Below, in pieces: positions 8,805 to 20,500 of a stretch of 64,000 nucleotides of DNA. The notes below the pieces were generated by a model. It was not told the DNA's origin. It made no database searches and saw only the letters and a list, made by a program, of their open reading frames with translations. The DNA is taken from positions 62,001 through 126,000 of the forward strand of contig NZ_NVQE01000009.1 in assembly GCF_002591975.1 (NCBI RefSeq), written 5' to 3'. Each line of letters starts with the position of its first letter. Within the stretch, counting starts at the first letter, position 1. The stretch is from Mycobacterium neglectum. Lineage in GTDB: Bacteria; Actinomycetota; Actinomycetes; Mycobacteriales; Mycobacteriaceae. The position numbers were made by a program, and so were the translations under genes.

Positions 8805-9443
8805 ATGCTCGATCTCGTCCTCCCACTGGAGTGCGGCGGCTGCGGCGCGCGCTCGACGCGATGGTGTGACACCTGCGCCAGGGATCTGGCCGTCAGACCC
8901 GACGAGCCGCACCTGATCAGCCCCCGAGTCGATCCCGGCGTGCCCGTCTTCTCGCTGGGCCGCTACGCGGGTGCGCGCCGCGAAGCCATCGTCGCCGTCA
9001 AGGAGCATGGCCGCGCCGACCTCGTCGGGCCGCTGGCCGTCGCGCTGCGCGCGGGGCTGGCTCATCTGCTGGGCTGGGGTGTCGTCGCCTCGCCGCTGAC
9101 CGTGGTGCCCGCGCCGACGCGCCGGTGGGCGGCCAGGCGCCGGGGTGGGGATCCGGTCGCGCGCGTCGCCGTCGCCGCCACGGCCGGATGTCGCGGCATC
9201 AACGTGGTTCAGGCCTTGCGCACGCGGGCCCTGGTCGCCGATTCAGTCGGCCTCTCCAGCTCCGACCGGCAGCGCAACATCGCAGGGCGGGTAAAGCTGG
9301 TGTGTCCCATCAGAGGGGAAACCGGCGACGCGGTGGTCATCGATGACGTCGTGACCACCGGCGCCACCGCGTGCGAATCGGTCCATGTCCTGCAATCGGC
9401 CGGGGTGGCCGTGGTCGCTGTGCTGGCTATCGCCAATGCGTGA
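8805..9443 (+). CDS. comF: ComF family phosphoribosyltransferase-like protein
   Basis: This is a ComF/GntX-type protein of 212 residues with an N-terminal zinc finger (Cys10, Cys13, Cys21, Cys24) and a C-terminal type I phosphoribosyltransferase domain. The PRPP-binding motif VVIDDVVTTGATACES lies near residue 180. ComF proteins are linked to DNA uptake in competent bacteria; in mycobacteria the role is not established. The ATG at 8805 places the zinc finger at the N-terminus as in homologues; longer in-frame extensions to 8697 do not look like protein. It precedes hpf and secA1 as in other mycobacteria (Rv3242c by memory). The 193 bases before it hold no feature I can name. Confidence 0.9.
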   Translation: MLDLVLPLECGGCGARSTRWCDTCARDLAVRPDEPHLISPRVDPGVPVFSLGRYAGARREAIVAVKEHGRADLVGPLAVALRAGLAHLLGWGVVASPLTVVPAPTRRWAARRRGGDPVARVAVAATAGCRGINVVQALRTRALVADSVGLSSSDRQRNIAGRVKLVCPIRGETGDAVVIDDVVTTGATACESVHVLQSAGVAVVAVLAIANA

Positions 9444-9767
9444 CCACGCCCTGTGACGGCCGCGGCAATTACTCCGACATCAAGCTGATGTGAAGAACTG
9501 AAAACAGGCTGCGAAAAGTGGGTGCATTTTGTGGCACGACCGGGTGAACACGGACTACCGTCGGCATCAACCACCCGTGAATGCCTCACGGCGGCGCCTC
9601 ACCAACCGGCGCCGGCATCGCCCACAAGCGGTAGGAGGTGAGTAGACGACACCTTGCACCGGCGGGCCGCGACAAAGGCATAAATTCATGTGGGCCCCTC
9701 GGCGCGTTTCCAAAGCTAGCCAGGCACGCTGACGCGTGCGGACGCAAAGAGAAACGAGTTGCCAAGT
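9444..9767 (+). promoter_or_regulatory. Intergenic region with possible hpf promoter and leader
   Basis: This 324-bp gap separates comF from hpf. TAAATT at 9681-9686 fits a mycobacterial -10 element and would give a leader of about 75 nt before ATG 9768. No good -35 hexamer is seen at the right distance; TTGCAC near 9653 is about 21 nt away. CTCACC near 9597 can pair with GGTGAG near 9636, enclosing a GC-rich loop. No open frame with coding character is visible. Regulation of hpf by stress sigma factors is known in mycobacteria, but I cannot assign a sigma factor from these bases. Confidence 0.3.
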
Positions 9768-10445
9768 ATGTCAACCCATTCCATTGACTCGGACCAAGCG
9801 ACGCTGGTCACCGACGAGACGCCCGAAGCCGAGCTGAGGGCCGAGATCGTCGTCAAGGGCCGCAACGTCGAGATTCCTGAGCACTTCCGCATCTACGTCT
9901 CAGAGAAACTGTCTCGCCTTGAACGACTCGACCGCACCATCTACCTCTTCGACGTCGAACTGGACCACGAGCGCAATCGGCGCCAGCGTAAGAACTGCCA
10001 GCACGTCGAAATCACCGCGCGCGGTCGCGGCCCCGTGGTCCGCGGCGAGGCCTGCGCCGACAGCTTCTACGCCGCCCTGGAGTCCGCGGTCTGCAAACTC
10101 GAGAACCGACTACGGCGCAGCAAGGACCGTCGCAAGATCCATTACGGCGATAAGACCCCGGTCTCGCTGGCCGAGGCCACCGCGATCGGCCCCCTGCCCG
10201 ATTCGCTCAACGGCAGTGGCTCGGAATCACCCCAGCTCGAAGGGGCGGTGCTCGACGACCACGAACCCGGACGCATCGTGCGCACCAAGGAGCACCCTGA
10301 TACGCCGATGACCGTCGACGATGCGTTGTCGCAGATGGAGCTGGTGGGCCACGACTTCTTCCTGTTCCATGACAAGGAGAGCGACAAGCCCTGTGTGGTG
10401 TATCGCCGTCACGCCTACGACTACGGGCTCATTCGTTTGGCCTGA
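9768..10445 (+). CDS. hpf: Ribosome hibernation promoting factor, long form
   Basis: This ribosome-binding protein inactivates and protects ribosomes in stationary or hypoxic cells. The 225-residue product has the two domains of the long form: an N-terminal HPF/RaiA beta-alpha domain (about residues 25-125, with VVKGRNVEIPEHFRIYVSEK and basic helix segments) and a C-terminal dimerisation domain (about 165-225, KEHPDTPMTVDDALSQM to RRHAYDYGLIRLA). ATG 9768 is chosen; TTG 9759 is an in-frame alternative adding three residues. It lies between comF and secA1, the standard mycobacterial order. Confidence 0.93.
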   Translation: MSTHSIDSDQATLVTDETPEAELRAEIVVKGRNVEIPEHFRIYVSEKLSRLERLDRTIYLFDVELDHERNRRQRKNCQHVEITARGRGPVVRGEACADSFYAALESAVCKLENRLRRSKDRRKIHYGDKTPVSLAEATAIGPLPDSLNGSGSESPQLEGAVLDDHEPGRIVRTKEHPDTPMTVDDALSQMELVGHDFFLFHDKESDKPCVVYRRHAYDYGLIRLA

Positions 10446-10524
10446 CAGGGTCTGGCAGTGTCACCTCGCTACCATGGGTTGAGCTCTATCGATTCCAACC
10501 CATTTGGAAAGCCTGAGGAATAGC

Positions 10525-13344
<2,820 letters not shown>

Positions 13345-13419
13345 AGCCCGAGCGCGGCGGCGATGCGTTCCACGCCGATGCTGTTCTTTGCGCGCGCACC
13401 ACAGCCTCGCATCGGCGAG

Positions 13420-13959
13420 TCAACCGACCTGTAGCGCGACGATGCGCCAGCGCTCTCCGGTCAGTTCGATACGTGCCGCGAGCGCACGCACGCGCGGCCC
13501 GCAGGTGTAGGTCCCGAATACCTCGGCCTGAGAGCCTTCGGCGCCGTCGACCATGCGCAGCCGCATCCGGCACAGCCTGGCGACCGTGCGCATACCCTGC
13601 GACCGGCCGGCCCCACCACGGGATGACCGGCTCAGCTCGATCACCGTGTCGATCAGCGCCGGCGCCAGCAGCGGCCGCAGCTGCGCGACGGGCCTGCGCC
13701 GGTCGATGACTTCGAGCACCCTGCGCAACGCGGCGTCGGCAAAGGTGACCGCAGTGCGCGGCGGATCCGCTTCGCGAACGGGGGCCGGCTGCGATCCCCG
13801 CCGGGCCGACGAGGGCTCGCATCGGGTCCCCGCTCGCGCTACCCGGCGGCGCAACACCGGTGTCGCTCGGCACGCGGACATGCCGACCGGTGGCGGCTCG
13901 TAGTCGACCACCGGTGTAACCAAAGGAGGCCCCGGCGCGGGGGTCTGGGATGTTGTCAT
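13420..13959 (-). CDS. Rv3235-family protein
   Basis: The 179-residue protein has a low-complexity Pro/Arg/Ala-rich N-terminal half (about 1-85) and a compact C-terminal domain (about 90-179). The C-terminal domain has RRVLEVIDRRRPVAQLRPLLAP, a GVRxLRM-like strand (RLCRMRLRMVDG), EVFGTYTCGPRVRALAARIE and a final ERWRIVALQVG. This domain pattern is what I know as the Rv3235 family, in which proteins are often encoded near secA. The function is unknown. It is convergent with secA1, with 75 bases between the stops. ATG 13959 is the only good start. Confidence 0.8.
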   Translation of the reverse strand: MTTSQTPAPGPPLVTPVVDYEPPPVGMSACRATPVLRRRVARAGTRCEPSSARRGSQPAPVREADPPRTAVTFADAALRRVLEVIDRRRPVAQLRPLLAPALIDTVIELSRSSRGGAGRSQGMRTVARLCRMRLRMVDGAEGSQAEVFGTYTCGPRVRALAARIELTGERWRIVALQVG

Positions 13960-14152
13960 GAAATGCTCTCCGGCGATCGACGGGGGAAATGGACGGCATC
14001 TGCCGGAGAGTTGCAGATTCGTTCATGATCGCACGGTCTGCAGGGGGCTCGACGCACCTGTGATGCGCAGCAGCGACGGGATTCTGTCGCTACGTTGGAT
14101 ACGAAACCACCGCGGCCGAGAACCGCGTAGTCAATGAGGGGGCGTCGCGGCG

Positions 14153-15562
14153 ATGGTGACCAGGTTGTCGGCCTCCGACGCGGCGTTCTTCCACATGGAG
14201 AACACATCGACGCCGATGTACGTGGGCTCGCTGTCGATCCTGCGCAAGCCGCGCAACGGACTGAGCTACGAGACGCTGCTCGCGACCGTGGAACAACGGC
14301 TCCCGCAGATTCCGCGCTACCGCCAGAAGGTTCGCGAGGTGACGCTCGGCCTGGCCCGACCGGTGTGGGTCGACGACCCCGACTTCGACATCACCTACCA
14401 CGTCAGGCGTTCGGCCCTACCGTCTCCCGGCAGCGACGAGCAGTTGCACGACCTGATCGCGCGGCTGGGCTCCCGGCCGCTCGACAGGACGAGGCCGCTG
14501 TGGGAGATGTATCTGATCGAGGGTCTGGCCAAGAACCGGATCGCGCTCTACACCAAGTCCCATCAGGCGCTGGTGAACGGCATGACAGCGCTGGAGATCG
14601 GGCACGTCATCGCGGACCGCACGCAGAAGCGGCCGGAGTTCGGCGAGGACATCTGGATTCCCGCGCGCGAGCCCAGCGACCGTCGGCTGGCGCTCGGGGC
14701 GGTCGGTGAGTGGGTGACACGACCCGCCGAACAACTCGGCGAGTTGCGCTCGGCGGTCACCGGCGTCGTCACCAATGACGGTCAGTTGGCCGAACTCGGG
14801 CGCCGGTTCGTTGACGTGGCCCGCACTTTCGCCCGCGGCACAGCGCCCAACTCCCCGCTGAACACGACGGTGTCGCGCAACCGACGGTTCGCCGTCGCCT
14901 GCGGAAGCCTTGAGGATTTCCGTCTGGTGCGGGCCCGGTACGAATGTGACGTCAACGACGTCGTGCTCGCTGTGGTGGCGGGCGCACTGCGCAACTGGCT
15001 GCTGTCGCGCGGCGAGCCGGTGTCTGCGATGACCACGATGCGCGCCATGGCTCCGATGTCGGTGTATCCCGACGCCGACCTCGACGCGACGGGTCCGGGG
15101 CAGGCGATCAGCGAAGTATCCCCGTTCCTGGTGGATCTGCCGGTGGGGGAGGGCAATGCGGTGGTCCGGCTGTCGCAGATAGCGCACACTACCGAATCCC
15201 ATTCCACCGCTGCCAGCCTGGTAGATGCCAGGACCATCGTCACGCTGTCCGGATTCGCGCCACCGACATTGCACGCCATGGGAATCCGCGTCGCAACGGA
15301 CTTCTCGGCGCGGCAGTTCAATCTCTTGATCACCAACGTGCCTGGCGCGCAGAAGCAGATGTACGTCGCGGGCACCAAGCTGCTCGAGACGTACTCGGTG
15401 CCACCGCTGTTGCACAACCAGGTCCTGGCCATCGGCATCACCTCGTACAACGGCATGCTCTACTTCGGCATCAACGCCGACCGCGACGCGATGAGCGACG
15501 TCGACGTGCTGCCCGGTCTGCTGCGCGACTCCCTTGAAGAATTGCTGGAAGCGGCGCGGTGA
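14153..15562 (+). CDS. WS/DGAT-family acyltransferase with altered catalytic motif
   Basis: This belongs to the wax ester synthase/acyl-CoA:diacylglycerol acyltransferase family, whose active members make triacylglycerol or wax esters. The 469-residue length is normal, and the N-terminus (RLSASDAAFFHMENTSTPMY) and C-terminal NVPGAQKQMYVAG segment are typical. The catalytic HHxxxDG motif is changed: near residue 140 the protein reads HQALVNG, so the second His and the Asp are replaced by Gln and Asn. Positionally it matches the Rv3234c (tgs3)/Rv3233c region. It may be a poor or non-classical acyltransferase, or use a different acceptor. ATG 14153 follows GAGGGGGCG. The gene stands alone. Confidence 0.9.
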   Translation: MVTRLSASDAAFFHMENTSTPMYVGSLSILRKPRNGLSYETLLATVEQRLPQIPRYRQKVREVTLGLARPVWVDDPDFDITYHVRRSALPSPGSDEQLHDLIARLGSRPLDRTRPLWEMYLIEGLAKNRIALYTKSHQALVNGMTALEIGHVIADRTQKRPEFGEDIWIPAREPSDRRLALGAVGEWVTRPAEQLGELRSAVTGVVTNDGQLAELGRRFVDVARTFARGTAPNSPLNTTVSRNRRFAVACGSLEDFRLVRARYECDVNDVVLAVVAGALRNWLLSRGEPVSAMTTMRAMAPMSVYPDADLDATGPGQAISEVSPFLVDLPVGEGNAVVRLSQIAHTTESHSTAASLVDARTIVTLSGFAPPTLHAMGIRVATDFSARQFNLLITNVPGAQKQMYVAGTKLLETYSVPPLLHNQVLAIGITSYNGMLYFGINADRDAMSDVDVLPGLLRDSLEELLEAAR

Positions 15563-15620
15563 GACAACCGCGACCACCCGATCTTGATTGAGATTCGCCG
15601 GTGCGGGGAATGGCTTAGCG

Positions 15621-17354
15621 GTGACTATTGGCGCCGACAAACGAACAACGCACAATTCCGTCCGCGGGGCCCTCTCCTCGCCCACTGACGAGGTCATTCC
15701 CCATCCAGTCCTCGATGTACCCGTCGAAGAAGCCGCCTACACGCGCTCGCGGGGGGTGGACTGGGTCGTGTTCGGCGTCACCGCCGTCATCGCCCTCGGC
15801 TTCCTGGTGTGGGGCTTCGTCAGCACCCCGTCGCTGGCCAGCGCCTCAGGCAGTGCACTGACCTGGGTCATGAACAACACGGGTTGGTTGTTCGTACTGA
15901 CCGGCTCCGGGTTCGTCGTCTTCGTGCTGTGGCTCGCGCTCGGCCGATACGGGACGATCCCGCTGGGTCGCGACGACGAAGAGCCCGAGTTCAACGGCGT
16001 CTCGTGGGTCGCCATGATGTTCTCCGCCGGCATGGGCATCGGTCTGATGTTCTTCGGCGTCGCCGAGCCCCTGACGCACTTCGCCACCCCGCCCCCTGGC
16101 ACCGGCGCGGCGGGAAACCCGGAGGCGGTCCAGAACGCATTGGCGACCACGCTGTTTCACTGGACTCTGCACCCGTGGGCGATCTACGCGGTCGTTGGGC
16201 TGGCGATCGCCTACGGCGTGTACCGCAAGGGGCGGCTACAGCTGATCAGCGCGGCGTTCGAGCCGCTGCTGGGCTCTCGGGTCAACGGTCCGTTGGGCAA
16301 GGTGATCGACATGCTGGCGATCTTCGCCACGCTCTTCGGGTCCGCCGCATCGCTTGGGTTGGGAGCGTTGCAGATTCGCAGTGGCCTGCAGATCGTCGCG
16401 GGCATCGGCGAAACCGGCAACACGATCTTGATCGTGATCATCACGGTGCTCACGATCGCATTCGTGCTGTCCGCGGTTTCGGGAATCGCGCGCGGTATCC
16501 AATGGCTGTCGAACATCAACATGGTGCTGGCCTTGGTGCTGGCGCTGTTCGTATTCGTGGTCGGTCCAACGGTTTTCATCCTCAATTTGATGCCGACCGC
16601 AATGGCCAGCTACCTGGGCGACATCGCGATGATGTCCGCGCGCACCGGCGCCGAGGGCGCCGAGGTCAACACCTGGTTGCAGTCATGGACAATCTTCTAC
16701 TGGGCGTGGTGGGTGTCATGGACGCCGTTCGTCGGCATGTTCATCGCGCGGATCTCCCGGGGGCGCACCATCCGCCAGTTCGTCGCGGGCGTGCTACTGG
16801 TGCCCAGCGTGGTGTCGCTGGTGTGGTTCGCGGTGTTCGGCGGAGCGGCGATCAGAATTCAACAGGAAGGTGTCGACCTCGCGGGTGAGGGCAGCATCGA
16901 GGCGCAGCTGTTCGGGCTGCTCGACCAATACCCGATCGCGATGATCGCGAGCATCCTGGTGATGGTGCTGGTCGCCATCTTCTTCGTCTCCGGCGCGGAC
17001 GCGGCCTCGATTGTGATGGGTTCGCTGTCCGAACGGGGAACGATCAAGCCGGGCCGGGGCACCGTCATCTTCTGGGGCGTCGCGATGGGGGCGGTGGCGG
17101 CGGTGATGCTGCTCGTCGGCGGGGAGGATGCGTTGACGGGCCTGCAGACCATCACCATCATCGCTGCCCTGCCCTTCCTGCTCGTCATGGTCGGTCTGGC
17201 GGTGTCGTTGGTGAAGGATCTGCGCAACGATCCGAAGGTGGTGCGGCGCCAGTACGCGTCGGAAGCGGTCAACAATGCCGTCGTCTCCGGCGTCACCCAA
17301 CACGGTGACGACTTCGTGATCGCGGTGGAGAAGGACCCGCACAGCGACGGCTGA
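15621..17354 (+). CDS. BCCT family transporter (betaine/carnitine/choline type)
   Basis: This is a secondary transporter of the BCCT family, which takes up compatible solutes such as glycine betaine or choline with Na+ or H+. About twelve hydrophobic segments run through residues 45-545. Family segments are visible: MSAGMGIGLMFFGVAEPLTH (helix 3 region), LHPWAIYAVVGLAIAYG, and WAWWVSWTPFVGMFIARISR (helix 8 signature). I chose GTG 15621 because GGGGAA lies about 10 nt upstream; TTG 15588 lacks a binding site. The predicted length is 577. No neighbour suggests a substrate. The cytoplasmic C-terminal tail is short, so osmosensing as in BetP is uncertain. Confidence 0.9.
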   Translation: MTIGADKRTTHNSVRGALSSPTDEVIPHPVLDVPVEEAAYTRSRGVDWVVFGVTAVIALGFLVWGFVSTPSLASASGSALTWVMNNTGWLFVLTGSGFVVFVLWLALGRYGTIPLGRDDEEPEFNGVSWVAMMFSAGMGIGLMFFGVAEPLTHFATPPPGTGAAGNPEAVQNALATTLFHWTLHPWAIYAVVGLAIAYGVYRKGRLQLISAAFEPLLGSRVNGPLGKVIDMLAIFATLFGSAASLGLGALQIRSGLQIVAGIGETGNTILIVIITVLTIAFVLSAVSGIARGIQWLSNINMVLALVLALFVFVVGPTVFILNLMPTAMASYLGDIAMMSARTGAEGAEVNTWLQSWTIFYWAWWVSWTPFVGMFIARISRGRTIRQFVAGVLLVPSVVSLVWFAVFGGAAIRIQQEGVDLAGEGSIEAQLFGLLDQYPIAMIASILVMVLVAIFFVSGADAASIVMGSLSERGTIKPGRGTVIFWGVAMGAVAAVMLLVGGEDALTGLQTITIIAALPFLLVMVGLAVSLVKDLRNDPKVVRRQYASEAVNNAVVSGVTQHGDDFVIAVEKDPHSDG

Positions 17355-17389
17355 GCTCGATTTCGGCAAAAGAACGCTAACCTTCCCGC

Positions 17390-17887
17390 GTGCGTGTGTA
17401 CGTCCCAGCGACCCTGGCCATGTTGCAGCAGCTGGTCGCTGACCAGTTGTTACACGCCCGTAGTGGAACGGCGTTCGCGGTGACTCCGACTCTGCGCGAG
17501 GCGTACGCCCACGGCGATGACGACGAACTGGCCGAAGTGGCGCTGCGCGAGGCCGCGTTGGCGTCGCTGCGGCTCCTCGCCGGGGAAGGTTCGTCGACCC
17601 TGCCGCCGCGCCGGGCGGTGGTAGTGGCCGATGTCGCCGACCCGACGCCCCGGCCCGATCTCGACGACGCGGTGGTGCGGTTGTCCGGCCCGATCGCGCT
17701 CGCCGACGTGATCGCCGCATATGTCGACAACGCCGATGCGGAGACGGCCGTGCTAGCCGCGATCGAGGCGGTAGACGAGGCCGACCTCGGTGACGAAGAC
17801 GCGGAGTTTGTGGTCGGGGATGCGCAGGATCACGACCTGGCCTGGTATGCGTCGCAGGAGCTACCGTTCCTGCTCGAACTGCTCTGA
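17390..17887 (+). CDS. Conserved hypothetical protein (Rv3231c-type)
   Basis: The 165-residue soluble protein begins MRVYVPATLAMLQQLVA and is very acidic in its last third. It is found next to the desaturase reductase gene in other mycobacteria (Rv3231c by memory); I think of it as DUF6912, but that label is from recall. There are no signal peptide, membrane segment, Cys cluster or catalytic motif that I can recognise. The central part (residues 75-125) includes PPRRAVVVADVADPTPRPD. GTG 17390 is the start; the upstream gap is only 35 bases after the BCCT gene. The function is unknown. Confidence 0.8.
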   Translation: MRVYVPATLAMLQQLVADQLLHARSGTAFAVTPTLREAYAHGDDDELAEVALREAALASLRLLAGEGSSTLPPRRAVVVADVADPTPRPDLDDAVVRLSGPIALADVIAAYVDNADAETAVLAAIEAVDEADLGDEDAEFVVGDAQDHDLAWYASQELPFLLELL

Positions 17888-17935
17888 GCCCGCCGGGTGT
17901 GACCAAAGCTACGGTGAACGACTGTATACGCAGCC

Positions 17936-17959
17936 GTAAGTTACGGTACCGTAGGTTAC
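17936..17959 (+). promoter_or_regulatory. 24-bp operator and -10 element abutting the ferredoxin reductase start
   Basis: Arms GTAAGTTACG (17936-17945) and CGTAGGTTAC (17950-17959) form an inverted repeat with 8 of 10 pairs and a 4-nt centre. The right arm ends immediately before ATG 17960. TACCGT at 17947-17952 fits a mycobacterial -10 element 7 nt before the ATG, so the transcript is probably leaderless, and the operator would block the promoter. The same operator, with perfect arms, lies before desA3 at 19137. Confidence 0.65.
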
Positions 17960-19123
17960 ATGGCCAAGAACAACATCAAGGTCTCGGCCAATGTCGCCGA
18001 CACGGCACGGGCGGGCGTCGTCGGTGAGAAGCATCCGGCCTGGCACGCGCTGCGCACCGTCGCCGCGCGGATCACCACGCCGCTGCTGCCCGACGACTAT
18101 CTGAAGCTCGCGAACCCGTTGTGGTCGGCGCGGGAACTGCGTGGCCGCGTCGTGGAGGTCCGCCGCGAGACCGAGGATTCGGCGACCCTGGTGATCAAGC
18201 CGGGGTGGGGTTTCTCCTTCAACTATCAGCCCGGCCAGTACATCGGCATCGGCGTGCTGGTCGACGGACGCTGGCGGTGGCGGTCCTACTCGCTGACCTC
18301 GAGCCCGGTCACGGCCGGCGGCGCTCGCCCGGCGGTACCGGGGTCAAGGCGCACCATCACCATCACGGTCAAGGCCATGCCCGAGGGGTTCCTGTCGACT
18401 CACCTAGTCGGCGGGGTGGCACCCGGCACGATCGTGCGACTGGCCGCGCCGCAGGGCAACTTCGTGATGCCGAACCCCGCACCCGCAAAGGTGTTGTTCA
18501 TCACCGGCGGCTCAGGTATCACGCCGGTGATGTCGATGCTGCGGACGCTGACTCGTCGCGGGCAGATCACCGATGTCGTCCACCTGCATTCGGCGCCAAC
18601 GGAATCCGACGTGCTGTTCGCGACGGAGCTGGCGGATCTTGAACGCGGGCATGACGGCTACCAGCTGCGGTTGCGCGCCACCCGGACCCAGGGCCGCCTA
18701 GACCTGTCGCGCCTCGACGACGAGGTGCCCGACTGGCGTGAGCGCCAGGCCTGGGCGTGCGGACCCGAGGGCATGCTCGACACCGCCGAGCACGCCTGGT
18801 CGGCCGCCGGCATCACCGACCTGCTGCACCTGGAGCGTTTCGCCGTGTCGAAGGCGGCAGCACATGGGCAGGGCGGCACCGTGGAGTTCGCGCGTAGCGG
18901 CAAGACAGTGGCGGTGGACGCCGCGACGCCGTTGATGGACGCCGGCGAGGGCGTCGGTGTGCGGATGCCATTCGGCTGCCGGATGGGCATCTGCCAATCC
19001 TGTGTCGTCGGCCTGCTCGACGGGCACGTCCGCGACCTGCGGACGGGGGCCGAACATGAACCCGGCACCCGAATACAGACCTGTGTCTCCGCAGCTTCGG
19101 GCGATTGCGTGCTGGACATCTAA
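17960..19123 (+). CDS. Ferredoxin reductase, electron donor to the DesA3 acyl-CoA desaturase
   Basis: This oxidoreductase (387 residues) passes electrons from NADPH to the membrane desaturase encoded next door; in M. tuberculosis Rv3230c does this for DesA3. The domains are an FAD-binding barrel (about residues 50-150, [11 protein letters not shown] binding flavin), a NAD(P)-binding domain ([13 protein letters not shown] near 180) and a C-terminal plant-type [2Fe-2S] domain (about 305-387) with [14 protein letters not shown] and a final Cys in QTCVSA. ATG 17960 follows an operator with no ribosome-binding site, so it is probably leaderless. The gene is separately promoted from desA3 but shares its operator, which implies one regulator for both. 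Confidence 0.93.
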   Translation: MAKNNIKVSANVADTARAGVVGEKHPAWHALRTVAARITTPLLPDDYLKLANPLWSARELRGRVVEVRRETEDSATLVIKPGWGFSFNYQPGQYIGIGVLVDGRWRWRSYSLTSSPVTAGGARPAVPGSRRTITITVKAMPEGFLSTHLVGGVAPGTIVRLAAPQGNFVMPNPAPAKVLFITGGSGITPVMSMLRTLTRRGQITDVVHLHSAPTESDVLFATELADLERGHDGYQLRLRATRTQGRLDLSRLDDEVPDWRERQAWACGPEGMLDTAEHAWSAAGITDLLHLERFAVSKAAAHGQGGTVEFARSGKTVAVDAATPLMDAGEGVGVRMPFGCRMGICQSCVVGLLDGHVRDLRTGAEHEPGTRIQTCVSAASGDCVLDI

Positions 19124-19136
19124 GGTTTACTGACCA

Positions 19137-19160
19137 GTAACCTACGGGTACGTAGGTTAC
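19137..19160 (+). promoter_or_regulatory. Perfect 24-bp palindromic operator upstream of desA3
   Basis: GTAACCTACG (19137-19146) and CGTAGGTTAC (19151-19160) are perfect inverted arms around GGTA. A further half-like AACGTAGGTAC follows at 19164. TAACGT at 19163-19168 could be the -10 element. The 24-bp size and two-fold symmetry suit a TetR-type dimer. Fatty-acid-responsive TetR repressors of desaturase genes (DesT in Pseudomonas, MadR in mycobacteria) are known, but I cannot match this site to a particular one. Confidence 0.7.
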
Positions 19161-19192
19161 GATAACGTAGGTACTTGAGAGGAGGGTTGACG

Positions 19193-20443
19193 ATGGCAAT
19201 CACTGACGTCCCCGAATTTGCACATCTGTCCGAAGCGGACATCGAGAGTCTGGCCGTTGAGCTGGATTCCATCCGCCAGGACATCGAAGACTCGCGCGGC
19301 GAGCGCGACTCGCGCTACATCCGCCGCACCATTGCCGCCCAGCGCGCGCTCGAGTTGGCGGGCCGGCTCACGCTGGCCGCCAGTTCGCGTCGCTCGGCGT
19401 GGTGGGCAGGCACCGCCACCCTGGGCGTGGCCAAGATCATCGAGAACATGGAGATCGGCCACAACGTCATGCATGGCCAGTGGGACTGGATGAACGATCC
19501 CGAGATTCACTCCTCGTCGTGGGAGTGGGACATGAGCGGGTCGTCCAAGCACTGGCGCTTCACCCACAACTTCATGCATCACAAGTACACCAACATCCTG
19601 GGCATGGACGACGACGTGGGCTACGGCGTCATCCGGGTCACCCGCGACGCGAAGTGGAAGCCGTTCAACCTCTACGGCAACCTGCTGTTCAACACGCTGC
19701 TGGCCCTCGGCTTCGAGTGGGGCGTGGGGCTTCAGCACCTAGAGCTCGGCAAGATCGCCAAGGGCGGCGACGACCGTGCCGCAACGATGAAGCGCGTGCG
19801 CGAGTTCGGTGTGAAGGCGGGCCATCAGGTCGCCAAGGATTACGTGGTGTGGCCGGCGTTGACGTCGCTGTCGCCGGGTGCGACCTTCATGTCGACGCTG
19901 AAGGCCAACGCGGTCGCCAACGTCATCCGCAACGTGTGGGCCAACGCCGTGATCTTCTGCGGCCACTTCCCTGACGGCGCAGAGAAATTCACCAAGACCG
20001 ACATGGTCGGCGAGAGCAAGGGTCAGTGGTACCTGCGCCAGATGCTTGGCAGTGCCAACTTCGAAGCGGGTCCTGCGCTGCGGTTCATGAGCGGCAACCT
20101 GTCCCATCAGATCGAGCATCACCTGTACCCGGACCTGCCGAGCAACCGGTACGAGGAGATCTCGGTCCGGGTGCGCCAGTTGTGCGACAAGTACGACCTG
20201 CCGTACACGACGGGCAACTTCCTGGTGCAGTACGGGAAGACGTGGCGCACGATCGCCAAGTTGTCGCTGCCTGACAAGTACCTGCGCGATACCCGCGACG
20301 ATGCGCCGGAGACCCGCAGCGAGCGGATGTTCGACGAACTCGCGCCGGAGCAGCGACGTGGACTGAAGTCGGCCATCGCCGCCGTGCGTGCACGAGGCCG
20401 AGAAAGGCACGGAAAGCGTGGAAAGCGCCTGCTAGCCGCCTGA
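19193..20443 (+). CDS. desA3: Membrane stearoyl-CoA delta-9 desaturase DesA3
   Basis: This integral-membrane diiron desaturase introduces the delta-9 double bond into stearoyl-CoA to give oleoyl-CoA, using electrons from the reductase upstream. The 416-residue protein contains the three His boxes: HNVMHG near residue 90, HNFMHH near 125 and HQIEHH near 305. A further FCGHFPDG segment supplies the extra His. ATG 19193 is preceded by GAGAGGAGG; the TTG at 19175 would lie inside that leader. The product shows hydrophobic stretches typical of the FADS family, although less strongly than in eukaryotic enzymes. A strong terminator follows at 20459. Confidence 0.93.
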   Translation: MAITDVPEFAHLSEADIESLAVELDSIRQDIEDSRGERDSRYIRRTIAAQRALELAGRLTLAASSRRSAWWAGTATLGVAKIIENMEIGHNVMHGQWDWMNDPEIHSSSWEWDMSGSSKHWRFTHNFMHHKYTNILGMDDDVGYGVIRVTRDAKWKPFNLYGNLLFNTLLALGFEWGVGLQHLELGKIAKGGDDRAATMKRVREFGVKAGHQVAKDYVVWPALTSLSPGATFMSTLKANAVANVIRNVWANAVIFCGHFPDGAEKFTKTDMVGESKGQWYLRQMLGSANFEAGPALRFMSGNLSHQIEHHLYPDLPSNRYEEISVRVRQLCDKYDLPYTTGNFLVQYGKTWRTIAKLSLPDKYLRDTRDDAPETRSERMFDELAPEQRRGLKSAIAAVRARGRERHGKRGKRLLAA

Positions 20444-20458
20444 CCTGACGACCGAGAG

Positions 20459-20486
20459 AGCCCTCCCCGCGCCGGGAGGGCTTTTT
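20459..20486 (+). terminator. Rho-independent terminator after desA3
   Basis: AGCCCTCCC (20459-20467) pairs with GGGAGGGCT (20474-20482) around a 6-nt loop, followed by a run of T to 20486. It ends the desA3 transcript. A T-tail this clear is uncommon in mycobacteria. Confidence 0.85.
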
Positions 20487-20500
20487 CGTGCGCCGATTCG

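Noticed and set aside
14153..20443. Lipid-synthesis cluster linking the acyltransferase, BCCT transporter and desaturase
   Set aside because: The genes have separate promoters, and the order mostly reflects the conserved mycobacterial backbone; no joint pathway can be claimed.
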